From the NCBI GenBank assembly GCA_011523505.1, contig WTGP01000034.1, positions 124,001 to 188,000 of the forward strand: a DNA stretch of 64,000 bases. The letters run 5' to 3'. Origin of the DNA: Gammaproteobacteria bacterium (GTDB lineage Bacteria; Pseudomonadota; Gammaproteobacteria; Steroidobacterales; Foliamicaceae). Each line of letters begins with the position of its first letter. Within the stretch, counting starts at the first letter, position 1. Below are positions 44,332 to 52,670 of this stretch, in pieces. Position numbers and translations under genes: made by a program. Below the pieces are notes generated by a model. It ran no database searches and was not told where the DNA came from. It was given only the letters and a program-made list of their open reading frames with translations.

Positions 44332-47300
44332 GCGCCTGTCCGCGTTACGACGTAATCATCGTTGGTGCGGGGCCTGTAGGCAGCTATTGCGCCCTGGCCC
44401 ACGCGCGCAGGGGCGCGCGCGTGGCCTTGCTCGAGGCGAACCCCAGGGCGGCCACGCGGCTGGCCGGCGAGTGGCTGCACCCGCTGGCCGTGCGCATGTT
44501 GCGCGATGCCGGCATCCGCCTCGATCCGCCGCTGCGCAGCACCGAGGGTCAGGGCTTCGTCGTATTTCCCGAGGACGGCTCGGAACCGATCGTGCTCCCG
44601 TACCCCGGCGGGGCGCTGGGGATAGCCTGCGACCATGAGATTCTCGTGGCGCGTCTTCATGAAGCCGTCCGCAAGGAGCCGGGCATCGACTTTCTTGTCA
44701 ATGCGCGGGTGCGGCAGGTCGAAGACGACGGCGTGGTCTTCACCCGCGGCGGCTCCACCGAATGCCTCGCCGCCGACAGGATTGTCGGCGCCGACGGCCG
44801 GTCATCCGCCGTGCGGCGGTCCCTGGGGCTGCCGATGCGCCGCAAGGCCTGCTCGCGGATGGTGGGCGTGACCCTTGAAGGCGTGAGTCTGGAGCCGGCC
44901 GGCTACGGCAACGTGATACTCGGCGGCCCGGGTCCGATTCTCGGATATCCGCTGGGCGAGCATTGCGCCAGGATCGTCGTCGACGTGCCGCTTGAGCAGT
45001 GGACCTCGCGCGACAGGACCGGCCTGCTGGCCGAGTCCTACGCCAGTGTCCTGCCGGAAGCGTTGAGGCCCGCGTTTCTCTCGGCGCTGAGGTCGGGAAA
45101 ATTCCACGCGGCGGCCAATGAACTCAGGCCGCGCATCTCCTACGGCACGTCGAGGCGGGTGCTGATCGGCGATGCGGCGGGTCATTACCATCCGATGACG
45201 GCGGTGGGCATGACGCTCGGTTTCGGCGATGCGGCCGCGCTGGCGGAAGGCGGGAGCTTCAAGAAATTCGCCGCCGGACGCTTCAAGGCCACCCGCGCCC
45301 CGGAACTGCTCGCCCTGGGGCTCTATGAGGCCTTTGCCGATCACCGCCTCGAATCGGTCGCGCTGCGGAACGCGATCTACCGCAACTGGCGGGCGCACGC
45401 GCTGGTCCGCAACCGGACCATGCGGCTGCTCGCCTGCGAAGAAACATCGATGACCCAACTTGTGCTGGCAACGCTCGCGATGGTGATCCGGGCCGTTGCG
45501 GGGGTGATCCCTTCATCATTCGAAAAGCTGGCCTGGCGGCGGGCGCGCGACATCGTTTTTCCGCTCGTTGCGCGTCTCCGCTGGTTCATGCGTGGCATCA
45601 GCAAGCTCAAGGGAGTAATTAACAGAGGCGGCGGTCAGGACCGGCAGGCCCGCAGGGCGTTGTCGCGCGCGCTTCTCGCTTCCATGTCCCCGGACAACGG
45701 CGGAGCCGGCGCCGCGCAGACGGGCGAATCCGCTTCGCCCGACGCGGAGCCCGCATTGCGCCGGGCCGCGGGGCGCCTGCTGGACCTTCAGGGCGAGGAC
45801 GGCGCCTGGGAAGGCGAGATGGTCTGGTGCCCCATGCTCACGGCGCAATACGTGCTGCTGCAACACGTTCTCGGCGAGTCGATCGATTCCGGCCGGAGAC
45901 GGCGCATCCTGCGCTCGTTCGAACGCACCCGCCTGGCGGACGGCGCGTGGGGATTGCACGAGCACTCGCCGCCCCACCTGTTCGTGACCGTTCTGGTTTA
46001 TGTCGCGTCGCGACTACTCGGCGTGGAGCCTGACGACCCGCTTGTCGCGCCGGCCCGCCGTTTCCTCGCCGAAGAGGACGTGCTCGAGGTCCCGAGCTGG
46101 GGGAAATTCTGGCTGGCGCTGCTCAATCTGTACGACTGGCGCGGGGTGAATGCCGTTCTCCCGGAATTGTGGACGCTGCCGCGCGGGTTGCCCTTGCATC
46201 CCTCGAACTGGTACTGCCACACGCGGCTCATCTACATGGCGATGGCGTCCATCTACGCGCAACGGTTCCAGGCGCCGGTCACGCCCGTGATCGAAGCCCT
46301 GCGGGAGGAGCTGTTCGGAGACGGGTTTGCCCGCCTCGATTTTTCTTCCGCCCGCAACCGCCTGCGCGATGCCGACCTGTTTGCCCACCCGAGCGTCTGG
46401 CTGCGCGCCGGATACGCGCTGGCGCGCCTGTGTGACCGCTTCCACAGCAAGCGCCTGCGCCGGCGCTGCCTGGAGAAGCTGGTCCGGCAGATCCAATGGG
46501 AGTTGCGGACCACGAGTCACAGCAGCATCTCGCCGGTCAGCGGTTTTCTGAACATTCTGGCTTTGTGGCTGCACGATCGGGACGATGCCGACTGCCGTGC
46601 CGCGCTCGACCAGCTCGACGGCTGGTTCTGGGAGGACGAGGAGCGTGGCGCGCGGGTCACCGGAGCGAGAAGCAGCACCTGGGACACGGCCTTTTCCGTG
46701 CAGGCGCTGGTGGCCGCGCCCGGGTCCGGGGAAATTTCGGACGCCGTCCGCAAGGGCGCCGGCTTCCTGCGCGCACAACAGATCCGCACCAGCTTCGACG
46801 GGTTTCGCGAGGCCTTTCGCGCCGACCCGAAGGGAGGCTGGTGTTTTCCCGGCGGCTGGCATGGCTGGCCGGTCAGCGACTGCACAGCCGAAGCCGTGCT
46901 CGGGATTCTCGCCGCGGGAGGTGAAGACGCGGACGAGGCGGCACTGGGCGAGGCGGTCCGGTTCATGTTGCGGAGCCAGAACCGCGACGGCGGCTTCGGC
47001 AGCTACGAAACGCGGCGCTCGCGGATCGGTCTCGAGTGGCTGAACCCCGCCGAGATGTTCGGCGAATCGATGACCGAGAATTCCTATGTCGAGTGCACGG
47101 CGTCCTGCCTGGAGGCGCTGGCCGCCTGCGGGCGCCGGTTTCCGCAATTCCCGGACCCGCGGGCGGCCCGGGCCATTTCCAGGGGCGCCGCCTGGCTGCG
47201 CAAGACCCAGGGACGCGATGGCTCCTGGCGCGGCGTGTGGGGCGTTCAGTTCATCTACGGGACCTTCTTCGGCATCAGAGGGCTGGTGGCCGCCAGGGCA

Positions 47301-47732
47301 GGACCCGGCGATCCGGCGCTGCGTCTGGCCTGCCGCTGGCTGCTCGACCGGCAGCGCGATGACGGCGGATGGGGCGAACACCACAGCGGCTGCCTGACGG
47401 GCCGCTACGTCCCGCATGAGGAAAGCCAGGTCATCCAGACCGCCTGGGCCCTGCTCGCGCTGCTGGAGGCGGAGGAGTCCAACTGGACCGCCATTGCGCG
47501 CGGCGCGCGGTTCCTGCTCGACGCCCAGGTAGCGGACGGCGGCTGGCCGAAACAGGACATGGCCGGCGTCTTCTTCCGCACTGCGCTGCTGGACTACGTC
47601 CTGTACCGGCAGTATTTCCCGCTGCGCGCGCTCGGCCTCTACGAGCAACGCCGCCGGAAGCGGCTCGAACTGACTGCCGCTTCGAAGGAGAAGGAGCCGG
47701 ACGCGGTCCGGATCAGGCCGCGAGCCGCTTGA
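44328..47732 (+). CDS. sqmO-osc: Squalene monooxygenase - oxidosqualene cyclase fusion protein
   Basis: One open frame encodes 1134 residues holding two successive sterol enzymes. Residues 1-430 are an FAD monooxygenase: VIIVGAGPVGSYCA (10-22), GADGRSS (154-160) and LIGDAAGHYHPMTAVGMT (279-296), with a hydrophobic C-terminal stretch (376-420), as in squalene epoxidase. Residues 430-475 are an Ala/Gly/Ser linker. Residues 476-1134 are a triterpene cyclase with QW-type repeats (QNRDGGFGSYE, QGRDGSWRG, RQRDDGGWGE, QVADGGW), LEWLNPAEMFGESMTENSYVECT-type OSC core (903-923), and VSDCTAE with catalytic Asp851. The latter is diagnostic of oxidosqualene cyclases, not squalene-hopene cyclases (DxDD). 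Start is TTG 44328 overlapping the CYP51 stop. Both other frames carry TAA at 45616-45622 near the junction, so an indel error should be ruled out. Confidence 0.9.
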   Translation: MSACPRYDVIIVGAGPVGSYCALAHARRGARVALLEANPRAATRLAGEWLHPLAVRMLRDAGIRLDPPLRSTEGQGFVVFPEDGSEPIVLPYPGGALGIACDHEILVARLHEAVRKEPGIDFLVNARVRQVEDDGVVFTRGGSTECLAADRIVGADGRSSAVRRSLGLPMRRKACSRMVGVTLEGVSLEPAGYGNVILGGPGPILGYPLGEHCARIVVDVPLEQWTSRDRTGLLAESYASVLPEALRPAFLSALRSGKFHAAANELRPRISYGTSRRVLIGDAAGHYHPMTAVGMTLGFGDAAALAEGGSFKKFAAGRFKATRAPELLALGLYEAFADHRLESVALRNAIYRNWRAHALVRNRTMRLLACEETSMTQLVLATLAMVIRAVAGVIPSSFEKLAWRRARDIVFPLVARLRWFMRGISKLKGVINRGGGQDRQARRALSRALLASMSPDNGGAGAAQTGESASPDAEPALRRAAGRLLDLQGEDGAWEGEMVWCPMLTAQYVLLQHVLGESIDSGRRRRILRSFERTRLADGAWGLHEHSPPHLFVTVLVYVASRLLGVEPDDPLVAPARRFLAEEDVLEVPSWGKFWLALLNLYDWRGVNAVLPELWTLPRGLPLHPSNWYCHTRLIYMAMASIYAQRFQAPVTPVIEALREELFGDGFARLDFSSARNRLRDADLFAHPSVWLRAGYALARLCDRFHSKRLRRRCLEKLVRQIQWELRTTSHSSISPVSGFLNILALWLHDRDDADCRAALDQLDGWFWEDEERGARVTGARSSTWDTAFSVQALVAAPGSGEISDAVRKGAGFLRAQQIRTSFDGFREAFRADPKGGWCFPGGWHGWPVSDCTAEAVLGILAAGGEDADEAALGEAVRFMLRSQNRDGGFGSYETRRSRIGLEWLNPAEMFGESMTENSYVECTASCLEALAACGRRFPQFPDPRAARAISRGAAWLRKTQGRDGSWRGVWGVQFIYGTFFGIRGLVAARAGPGDPALRLACRWLLDRQRDDGGWGEHHSGCLTGRYVPHEESQVIQTAWALLALLEAEESNWTAIARGARFLLDAQVADGGWPKQDMAGVFFRTALLDYVLYRQYFPLRALGLYEQRRRKRLELTAASKEKEPDAVRIRPRAA

Positions 47733-47734
47733 CG

Positions 47735-48754
47735 TCAGTCTCCCCGGGGCAGGGGTTTGCGGGCCAGGAAGTAGAACATCGGCGTAAAGATCCCGGTCCG
47801 GCCGCCTTCTACGAGTGTATCCGCCCCCCAGTTCAGGAACGTGCTGACCTCCCGCGCGCCTTGCGGAGCGAGCCGCAACGGCTCCGCAACCCGCAGGATC
47901 AGATTGGTCAGGACGCGCCCCAACGGCGTGCGCGGGATGCTCGCAAGGCTGAAGTCCCGGCCCTGAAGGGCCCGGTACCAAGGCGTTTCCGGATCCGATT
48001 CGCCGGCGAGGTCGAGGGATTCGATCAGCTCGAATCCGGCCGCGCGCACGGCTTCGCAAACTTCTGTCGTGCCGGCGATATCCGGTAGCGCCGATCCGGT
48101 CATGATTCCTTCCTTGATTTGCCGGTGTTCCGCGTTCGAAGGATCGAATGCGTCGGTGAGACACCATTCGTAGCACGCGAAACCGGCCCCGGGACGTAAA
48201 ACACGGAAGATCTCGGCGTACGCGGCGGTCTTGTCCGGCGCGTGGGGCATCGCTTCGATGCTGATGGCGCCATCGTAGTGGTCGTCGCTCCGGGGAATCT
48301 GCATGTAGTCGCTTTTTATGAAACGGCACAGCGCCTCGACGTCACGTGTGTGCACTTTCGCGCGCTCGATCTGGTAGGCGTTGTTGTTGATGCCGACAAA
48401 GCTAGCGCCGCAATGGCGGGCCAGGTTGCCCATGGGGCCGCCCACGCCGCATCCCACGTCGAGAACCTGCATTCCCGGCTTCAGGGAGAGCTTGTCGGCC
48501 AGGAAATGCTGGTGCCGGATCTGCGACGCCTTGAAACTCTCGCTCCGCCGGCGGGGGGCGAAGTGGAAGCTCTTGCCCCAACCCCACTCGTAGAAATCGG
48601 TCACGAGGTCGTAGTACTGGTTGACGAGCTGCCGGTAGCGCTCCTTCTTGCGCTCGACGCCGGCATCGTGAAGCCCGACGTAGTCATCGACCACCGACTT
48701 CACTTCCTCCTGGGTCAGATTCCCAAGAGAACGTTTGGTCACTTTCGCATCCAC
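47735..48754 (-). CDS. smt: Sterol C-24 methyltransferase (SMT/ERG6 type)
   Basis: This SAM-dependent methyltransferase has 339 residues. The sterol-binding region FYEWGWGKSFHFAP (54-67) is the signature of ERG6/SMT enzymes, followed by the SAM motif VLDVGCGVGGPMGNLA (97-112), ISIEAMPHAPDK and a C-terminal SMT domain. It methylates the sterol side chain at C-24. The long upstream frame is antisense to the next gene and rejected; GTG at 48754 with GGAGG 7 bases before it is the start (GTG at 48742 is also in frame). It ends 2 bases from the convergent cyclase gene. SMTs are common in eukaryotes and rare in bacteria. Confidence 0.92.
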   Translation of the reverse strand: MDAKVTKRSLGNLTQEEVKSVVDDYVGLHDAGVERKKERYRQLVNQYYDLVTDFYEWGWGKSFHFAPRRRSESFKASQIRHQHFLADKLSLKPGMQVLDVGCGVGGPMGNLARHCGASFVGINNNAYQIERAKVHTRDVEALCRFIKSDYMQIPRSDDHYDGAISIEAMPHAPDKTAAYAEIFRVLRPGAGFACYEWCLTDAFDPSNAEHRQIKEGIMTGSALPDIAGTTEVCEAVRAAGFELIESLDLAGESDPETPWYRALQGRDFSLASIPRTPLGRVLTNLILRVAEPLRLAPQGAREVSTFLNWGADTLVEGGRTGIFTPMFYFLARKPLPRGD

Positions 48755-48877
48755 CCCCGCGCCTCCGGATATGCCGGCAGGAATCCGGCCGGATTGTAGC
48801 CCGTCTGCCCTCGATCCATCGAATCGCGGCGCGATAGAATGCGCCCGCCGCCACAGTGGATAGTGTGAGGGGGGCAC

Positions 48878-49612
48878 ATGTCCGAAAGCCGCGCCAGCCT
48901 GCCGCCATCCGAACAGGGCCAGGACAGCAAGGGCCTGACGGCGCCCGTGGCCTTGCTCGTGGCGCTGAAAATCGCCGCCGGCACGCTTCTCGGCATCCTG
49001 GTGCGCCTGCGCACCCACGGGGAACTGAATTTCCTTCATTCCCTGTTCTGCCTGTTCTTTTCGGTCAATCTCCTGATCTGCTACTGGGAAATCTGCCTGT
49101 TCTTCCTTCGTGACAGGATCGGGGCGCGCGCCGGGTACTGGCGCGAAATGCAGCGCAGGACGGGACGCCCGCCCGCCCACGGTTTCTTCGCCACGAGGAT
49201 CAGGCTTACACAGGTCCTGTCGCCGGCGGTCTGGGCCGACGCCTGGGCGGCCTACTGCTATTACGACGACTCGTATGCCGACCGCCGCACCTTCGGCTTC
49301 AACGTGGACATCGCCAACGGTTTCGTGACGCCCGTTCCGACACTGGTCCTCTATGCCGCATTCACGGTCGGCTACCCGTCCGCCCTGGTGGCCGGGGTCA
49401 TCGGGCTGGCGCTTTCCTGGCAATGGGTTTACATGACCTCGACTTACCTGGTCAGCTTTTTCGTGGCGAGACGGCACACCCTGGTGAGCCGGCGCGACAT
49501 GTATATCTACATCGTGGCGATCAATTCCTTCTGGATCCTGTGCGCGCTGCTGGGCGTATATGTTTCCATTGCCCTCATCGCCAACGGCGACTACCGCGTG
49601 CTGGGTTTGTAA
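48878..49612 (+). CDS. Unidentified polytopic membrane protein next to the sterol genes
   Basis: This 244-residue protein has about five hydrophobic segments (near residues 24-42, 50-75, 125-145, 150-180 and 205-240). I do not recognise the family. By eye, WAAYCYYDDSYADRRTFGFNVD and INSFWILCALLGV recall the WKEY-DSRY and N-x-x-W blocks of EXPERA/emopamil-binding sterol isomerases, and the topology is similar. The His and Glu of the human isomerase are not apparent, so this is only a lead. GAGGGGGG precedes the ATG. It is divergent from the sterol methyltransferase over 123 bases, so a shared promoter region and a sterol-related role (isomerase, desaturase partner or transporter) are possible. 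Confidence 0.6.
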   Translation: MSESRASLPPSEQGQDSKGLTAPVALLVALKIAAGTLLGILVRLRTHGELNFLHSLFCLFFSVNLLICYWEICLFFLRDRIGARAGYWREMQRRTGRPPAHGFFATRIRLTQVLSPAVWADAWAAYCYYDDSYADRRTFGFNVDIANGFVTPVPTLVLYAAFTVGYPSALVAGVIGLALSWQWVYMTSTYLVSFFVARRHTLVSRRDMYIYIVAINSFWILCALLGVYVSIALIANGDYRVLGL

Positions 49613-49674
49613 GCGGGCTCAATCATTGCAGCGTATATTTCATCTTGAGCAAGGGCAAAATACGCGCCAGCAGG

Positions 49675-50640
49675 ATGAAGTGGACCTACGGTTATGTTTT
49701 TCTGGCCTTGTCGTGGTCGATGAACGGCTCAGCCGCGACCGGTACCTGCGATTCGCAGGACGAATACATCCTTCTTCTCCACGGCGGTTTCGCTTCCGCG
49801 CCGGAAAGGGTTGAACGGCAGCACCTCGATGTATTGAAGCGGGCCGTAACCGTGGGCCTGAAGGCTTTGGCCAACGGCGCAACGGCGCTGGACGTGGTCG
49901 AGGACTCGATCGTCCTGCTGGAGGACGCGGGAATCTACGACGCCGGCAAGGGTTCCTACTTCAATTCCGAGGGCTTTGTCGAGAACGACGCTTCCCTGAT
50001 GGAAGGACACACCGGCCGGGCCGGCGCCGTGGCGGCCGCGCAGTCGCTCAGGAACCCGATTCGCGCCGCACGCATTGCGATGGACAGGACGCCCCACGTG
50101 TTGTTCGTGGGCGCCACCGGCGAAGCGACCCTGATCGAGTTGGGCGCGGAGGCGGTGGAGGACCCGAAGAGCTATTTCAAGGAATACCGGCCACCCCCGC
50201 CGCAAGAGCCCGCGGAGGAACACGGCACCGTGGGTGCGGTGGCGCTCGACCGCTGCGGCAACCTGGCGGCCGGCACCTCCACCGGCGGTACCCCGGGCAA
50301 GATGCCGGGGCGGGTCGGTGACAGTCCCATCATCGGCGCCAGCAGCTTCGCCAACGCGAAGTACGCGCTGTCGGCAACCGGAAAGGGCGAGCACTTCATC
50401 CGGCGGGCGGCGACCCACGACATCGCCGCGCGCGCGGAATACCTCGGCGTGCCGCTCCAGGACGCTGCCGATTACGTCGTCAGGGAGCTGATCGGCGACA
50501 TGGACCAGGCGCAGGGCGCGGTAATCGCCATCAGCGCCGCGGGCGACATCGTGCTTTCGTCGAACGGTTACGGAGTCATGTACGGCGTCGGCAGCAATAT
50601 TCTGGCCGCAACCGTCGGGGCGGAAGTGAAATACGACTGA
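49675..50640 (+). CDS. Exported isoaspartyl peptidase / type III L-asparaginase (Ntn hydrolase)
   Basis: This 321-residue protein has a signal peptide (MKWTYGYVFLALSWSMNGSAA). The Ntn-hydrolase nucleophile Thr is in EEHGTVGAVALDRCGN (about residue 188), where autocleavage makes alpha and beta subunits. TSTGGTPGKMPGRVGDSP is the family's substrate loop. Members cleave isoaspartyl dipeptides or asparagine. A long upstream frame is antisense-like noise; the ATG at 49675 directly starts the signal peptide. It lies 62 bases after the membrane protein and 31 before the DUF899 gene. Confidence 0.9.
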   Translation: MKWTYGYVFLALSWSMNGSAATGTCDSQDEYILLLHGGFASAPERVERQHLDVLKRAVTVGLKALANGATALDVVEDSIVLLEDAGIYDAGKGSYFNSEGFVENDASLMEGHTGRAGAVAAAQSLRNPIRAARIAMDRTPHVLFVGATGEATLIELGAEAVEDPKSYFKEYRPPPPQEPAEEHGTVGAVALDRCGNLAAGTSTGGTPGKMPGRVGDSPIIGASSFANAKYALSATGKGEHFIRRAATHDIAARAEYLGVPLQDAADYVVRELIGDMDQAQGAVIAISAAGDIVLSSNGYGVMYGVGSNILAATVGAEVKYD

Positions 50641-50671
50641 CGCGCCACCAGCAGATGTTGAAGGAACCAAT

Positions 50672-51274
50672 ATGACCGAACAGCGAATCGCCCAAATCCA
50701 GCAGCAGATATTCGAGTTGACCGGAGAACTGGGGGCGCTCCTGAAGCAGAGCCGCGGCACGGAAGTCCCCGACTACCGCTTTGCGAGCGGGTCGGGCGAA
50801 GTGAGTCTGCTGGAACTGTTCGCAGGCAGGGACACGCTGCTCGCGATCCACAACATGGGCCAGGGGTGTCGCTACTGCACCGTGTGGGCCGACGGCTTCA
50901 ACGGCTTTCTCCCACACCTGGAAAACGCCATGTCGGTCGTGCTGCTGTCCAAGGACCCACCGGAACTGCAGCGGCGGTTCGCCAACGAGCGCGGCTGGCG
51001 CTTCCGGCTCGCTTCACACGGCGGCGGCGACTACATTCGCGAGCAGACGGTCGCGGACGGCCAGGACAACTATCCGGGCGCGGTCGTCTACAAGCGGGAG
51101 GGGGACAAGGTTCTTCGCTTCAACGCCTGCGTTTTTGGACCCGGCGACCTCTACTGCTCGCTGTGGAGCCTCCTCGCGCTGGCCGGCATGGGCGCGCAGG
51201 ACTGGACCCCGCAGTATTCCTACTGGCGCCGCCCGGAAGTCCTCGACGACGGCGGAGATAACGTCGTGGACTGA
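50672..51274 (+). CDS. DUF899-family thioredoxin-like protein
   Basis: This 200-residue protein resembles the DUF899 group with a thioredoxin-like fold. GCRYCTVWADGFNG (about residue 65) is the conserved Cys-containing block, followed by LSKDPPELQRRFANERGWRF and PGAVVYKREGD. The function of the family is not established; a redox or dehalogenase-like role has been suggested by the fold. AAGGAACCAAT precedes the ATG. It is 31 bases from the isoaspartyl peptidase and likely co-transcribed. Confidence 0.8.
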   Translation: MTEQRIAQIQQQIFELTGELGALLKQSRGTEVPDYRFASGSGEVSLLELFAGRDTLLAIHNMGQGCRYCTVWADGFNGFLPHLENAMSVVLLSKDPPELQRRFANERGWRFRLASHGGGDYIREQTVADGQDNYPGAVVYKREGDKVLRFNACVFGPGDLYCSLWSLLALAGMGAQDWTPQYSYWRRPEVLDDGGDNVVD

Positions 51275-51343
51275 GGCCCGGCGGCACCGCGTCGTTTTGC
51301 CTTTCCGGGGCATCGAACTATTGAGTCTCCGGGAGAGACAGTT

Positions 51344-52336
51344 CTGCGACGCAGGCGGGAATACAAAGGGCTGAATCTGTCGTTTCTCGACGTCGTGACT
51401 TGCGGTTTCGGCGCCGTGATCCTGCTGCTTGTCGTGGCGAAGGCTTACGAACCGACCCGAATCGATCGCGATCGCTCGCAGCTGGAGGCAGCCATTTCCG
51501 CGCTTCAGCGCGAATCGATGCAGCTGCGACGAGAGCTCTACACGCTGAGGCGCGATCTGGAGCCGCTACGGGTTCTGACCGGAAGGCAGATGGAGCGTGT
51601 TCGGATTGCACGCAGCGAGGTCAGACAAACTCAGGCTCGTCGCCTTGCCGTTCTGGACACCCTGGCGTCGAAACGGGCGGAAATGGGCGTACTGCAAACG
51701 GCGCGCCAGGACCTTTCGGACGAAATGCAGCGATTGCTGGCCGGCTACACGCCCTTGCCCAGCGACAGCACGGTCGTGGGGGTGCCTGTCGATTCCGAGT
51801 ACATCATCTTCGTTATCGATACGTCCGGCAGCATGATCCTCGGTGCATGGCGGGCCGTGCAGCGCGTCGTGGACGAAACTCTGCGCGTTTACCCCACCGT
51901 GAAGGGACTGCAGGTACTCAACGACGAGGGCCGGTACCTGTTTCCCACATTTGCGAGGCAGTGGATCCCCGACTCGCCGCAAATTCGCAGACTGATCCTG
52001 CAACGATTGCGCGTCTGGCGGGCCTTCTCCGATTCCAATCCGGCCGAAGGCATCGCCGAGGCCATCGTTTCCTTCTATGACGGCACGAGAAAGGCAAGCA
52101 TCTACGTTTTCGGCGACGACTTCCCCGAACGCTCGGCGGAGTCGCTGGTGCGTTACGTGGATCGCATCAACACGCCGGACGAGAACGGCAATCGTCCGGT
52201 TCGCATCCACGGTGTCGGCTTCCCGGTCCACCTGAACCGCGGCGCCTTCGAACCAGCCGCCCATTTCGCCAACATGATGCGTGCACTGTGCGAGCGCAAC
52301 GGCGGAACCTTCGTAGCGCTTACCTCACTCCACTAG
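51344..52336 (+). CDS. Membrane-anchored von Willebrand factor A domain protein
   Basis: This protein of about 330 residues has an N-terminal NLSFLDVVTCGFGAVILLLV anchor, a long coiled coil (about residues 38-125) and a VWA domain with the MIDAS motif DTSGSM (about residue 150). The conventional start would be GTG at 51395, but that cuts the conserved anchor block in two. The frame continues upstream as RRRREYKGLNLSFLDVV to a CTG at 51344 with GGGAGAG 7 bases before it, so a CTG start is proposed. No partner such as an ExbB or MoxR gene is adjacent. The function is unknown. Confidence 0.78.
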   Translation: MRRRREYKGLNLSFLDVVTCGFGAVILLLVVAKAYEPTRIDRDRSQLEAAISALQRESMQLRRELYTLRRDLEPLRVLTGRQMERVRIARSEVRQTQARRLAVLDTLASKRAEMGVLQTARQDLSDEMQRLLAGYTPLPSDSTVVGVPVDSEYIIFVIDTSGSMILGAWRAVQRVVDETLRVYPTVKGLQVLNDEGRYLFPTFARQWIPDSPQIRRLILQRLRVWRAFSDSNPAEGIAEAIVSFYDGTRKASIYVFGDDFPERSAESLVRYVDRINTPDENGNRPVRIHGVGFPVHLNRGAFEPAAHFANMMRALCERNGGTFVALTSLH

Positions 52337-52433
52337 CGGGCGTCAATAAACGCGGGCCGTTTGCCTGATTTACATTAATTTGTGCGAATGTCGGCGCTTT
52401 GCTAGCATATTGCAGTCAATTTGGAGACCTGCA

Positions 52434-52670
52434 ATGGGCACACTTACCATTCGCAACCTGGACGACCGGGTAATCGAGACGTTGAAGGCGCAAGCGAAGG
52501 CAAATCACCGCTCCCTCGAAGGAGAAATCCGCTACGCGTTGACACAGCGCGCGGACCCCCTCGGGCGCATTGCGGAGTTTCGTGACCGCACGCGTCATCT
52601 CCAGTCGCTGACCGCCGAACGCAAACAGACAGACAGCGTCAAACTGCTTCGCGAGGACCGCACGCGTTGA
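52434..52670 (+). CDS. Ribbon-helix-helix antitoxin (FitA/VapB-like)
   Basis: This 78-residue protein has an N-terminal Arc-type ribbon-helix-helix domain (MGTLTIRNLDDRVIETLKAQ then SLEGEIRYAL) and a charged C-terminal tail that would bind the toxin. GGAG lies 8 bases before the ATG at 52434. Its TGA overlaps the TTG start of the PIN-domain gene, the usual antitoxin-toxin arrangement, and antitoxins of this type repress their own operon. Confidence 0.9.
   Translation: MGTLTIRNLDDRVIETLKAQAKANHRSLEGEIRYALTQRADPLGRIAEFRDRTRHLQSLTAERKQTDSVKLLREDRTR

Noticed and set aside
44328..47732. Cyclase half as a squalene-hopene cyclase
   Set aside because: The catalytic segment is VSDCTAE, not the DxDD of hopene cyclases, and the LEWLNPAEMFG / SYVECTAS blocks and the fused monooxygenase fit oxidosqualene cyclases.
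46014..48329. 771-codon open frame antisense to the cyclase
   Set aside because: High-G+C genes leave long open antisense frames. The translation is low-complexity Arg/Gly/Ala-rich with no domain, and the sense strand is clearly the cyclase.
39582..48754. Eukaryotic contamination as the source of the sterol genes
   Set aside because: Genes overlap by ATGA/GTGA/TTGA, have Shine-Dalgarno sequences and no introns, share codon use with their neighbours, and use a Rieske enzyme instead of ERG25 for C-4 demethylation.
48754..49477. Long N-terminal extension of the sterol methyltransferase
   Set aside because: The extension runs antisense through the membrane-protein gene, and a strong GGAGG-N7-GTG start exists at 48754.
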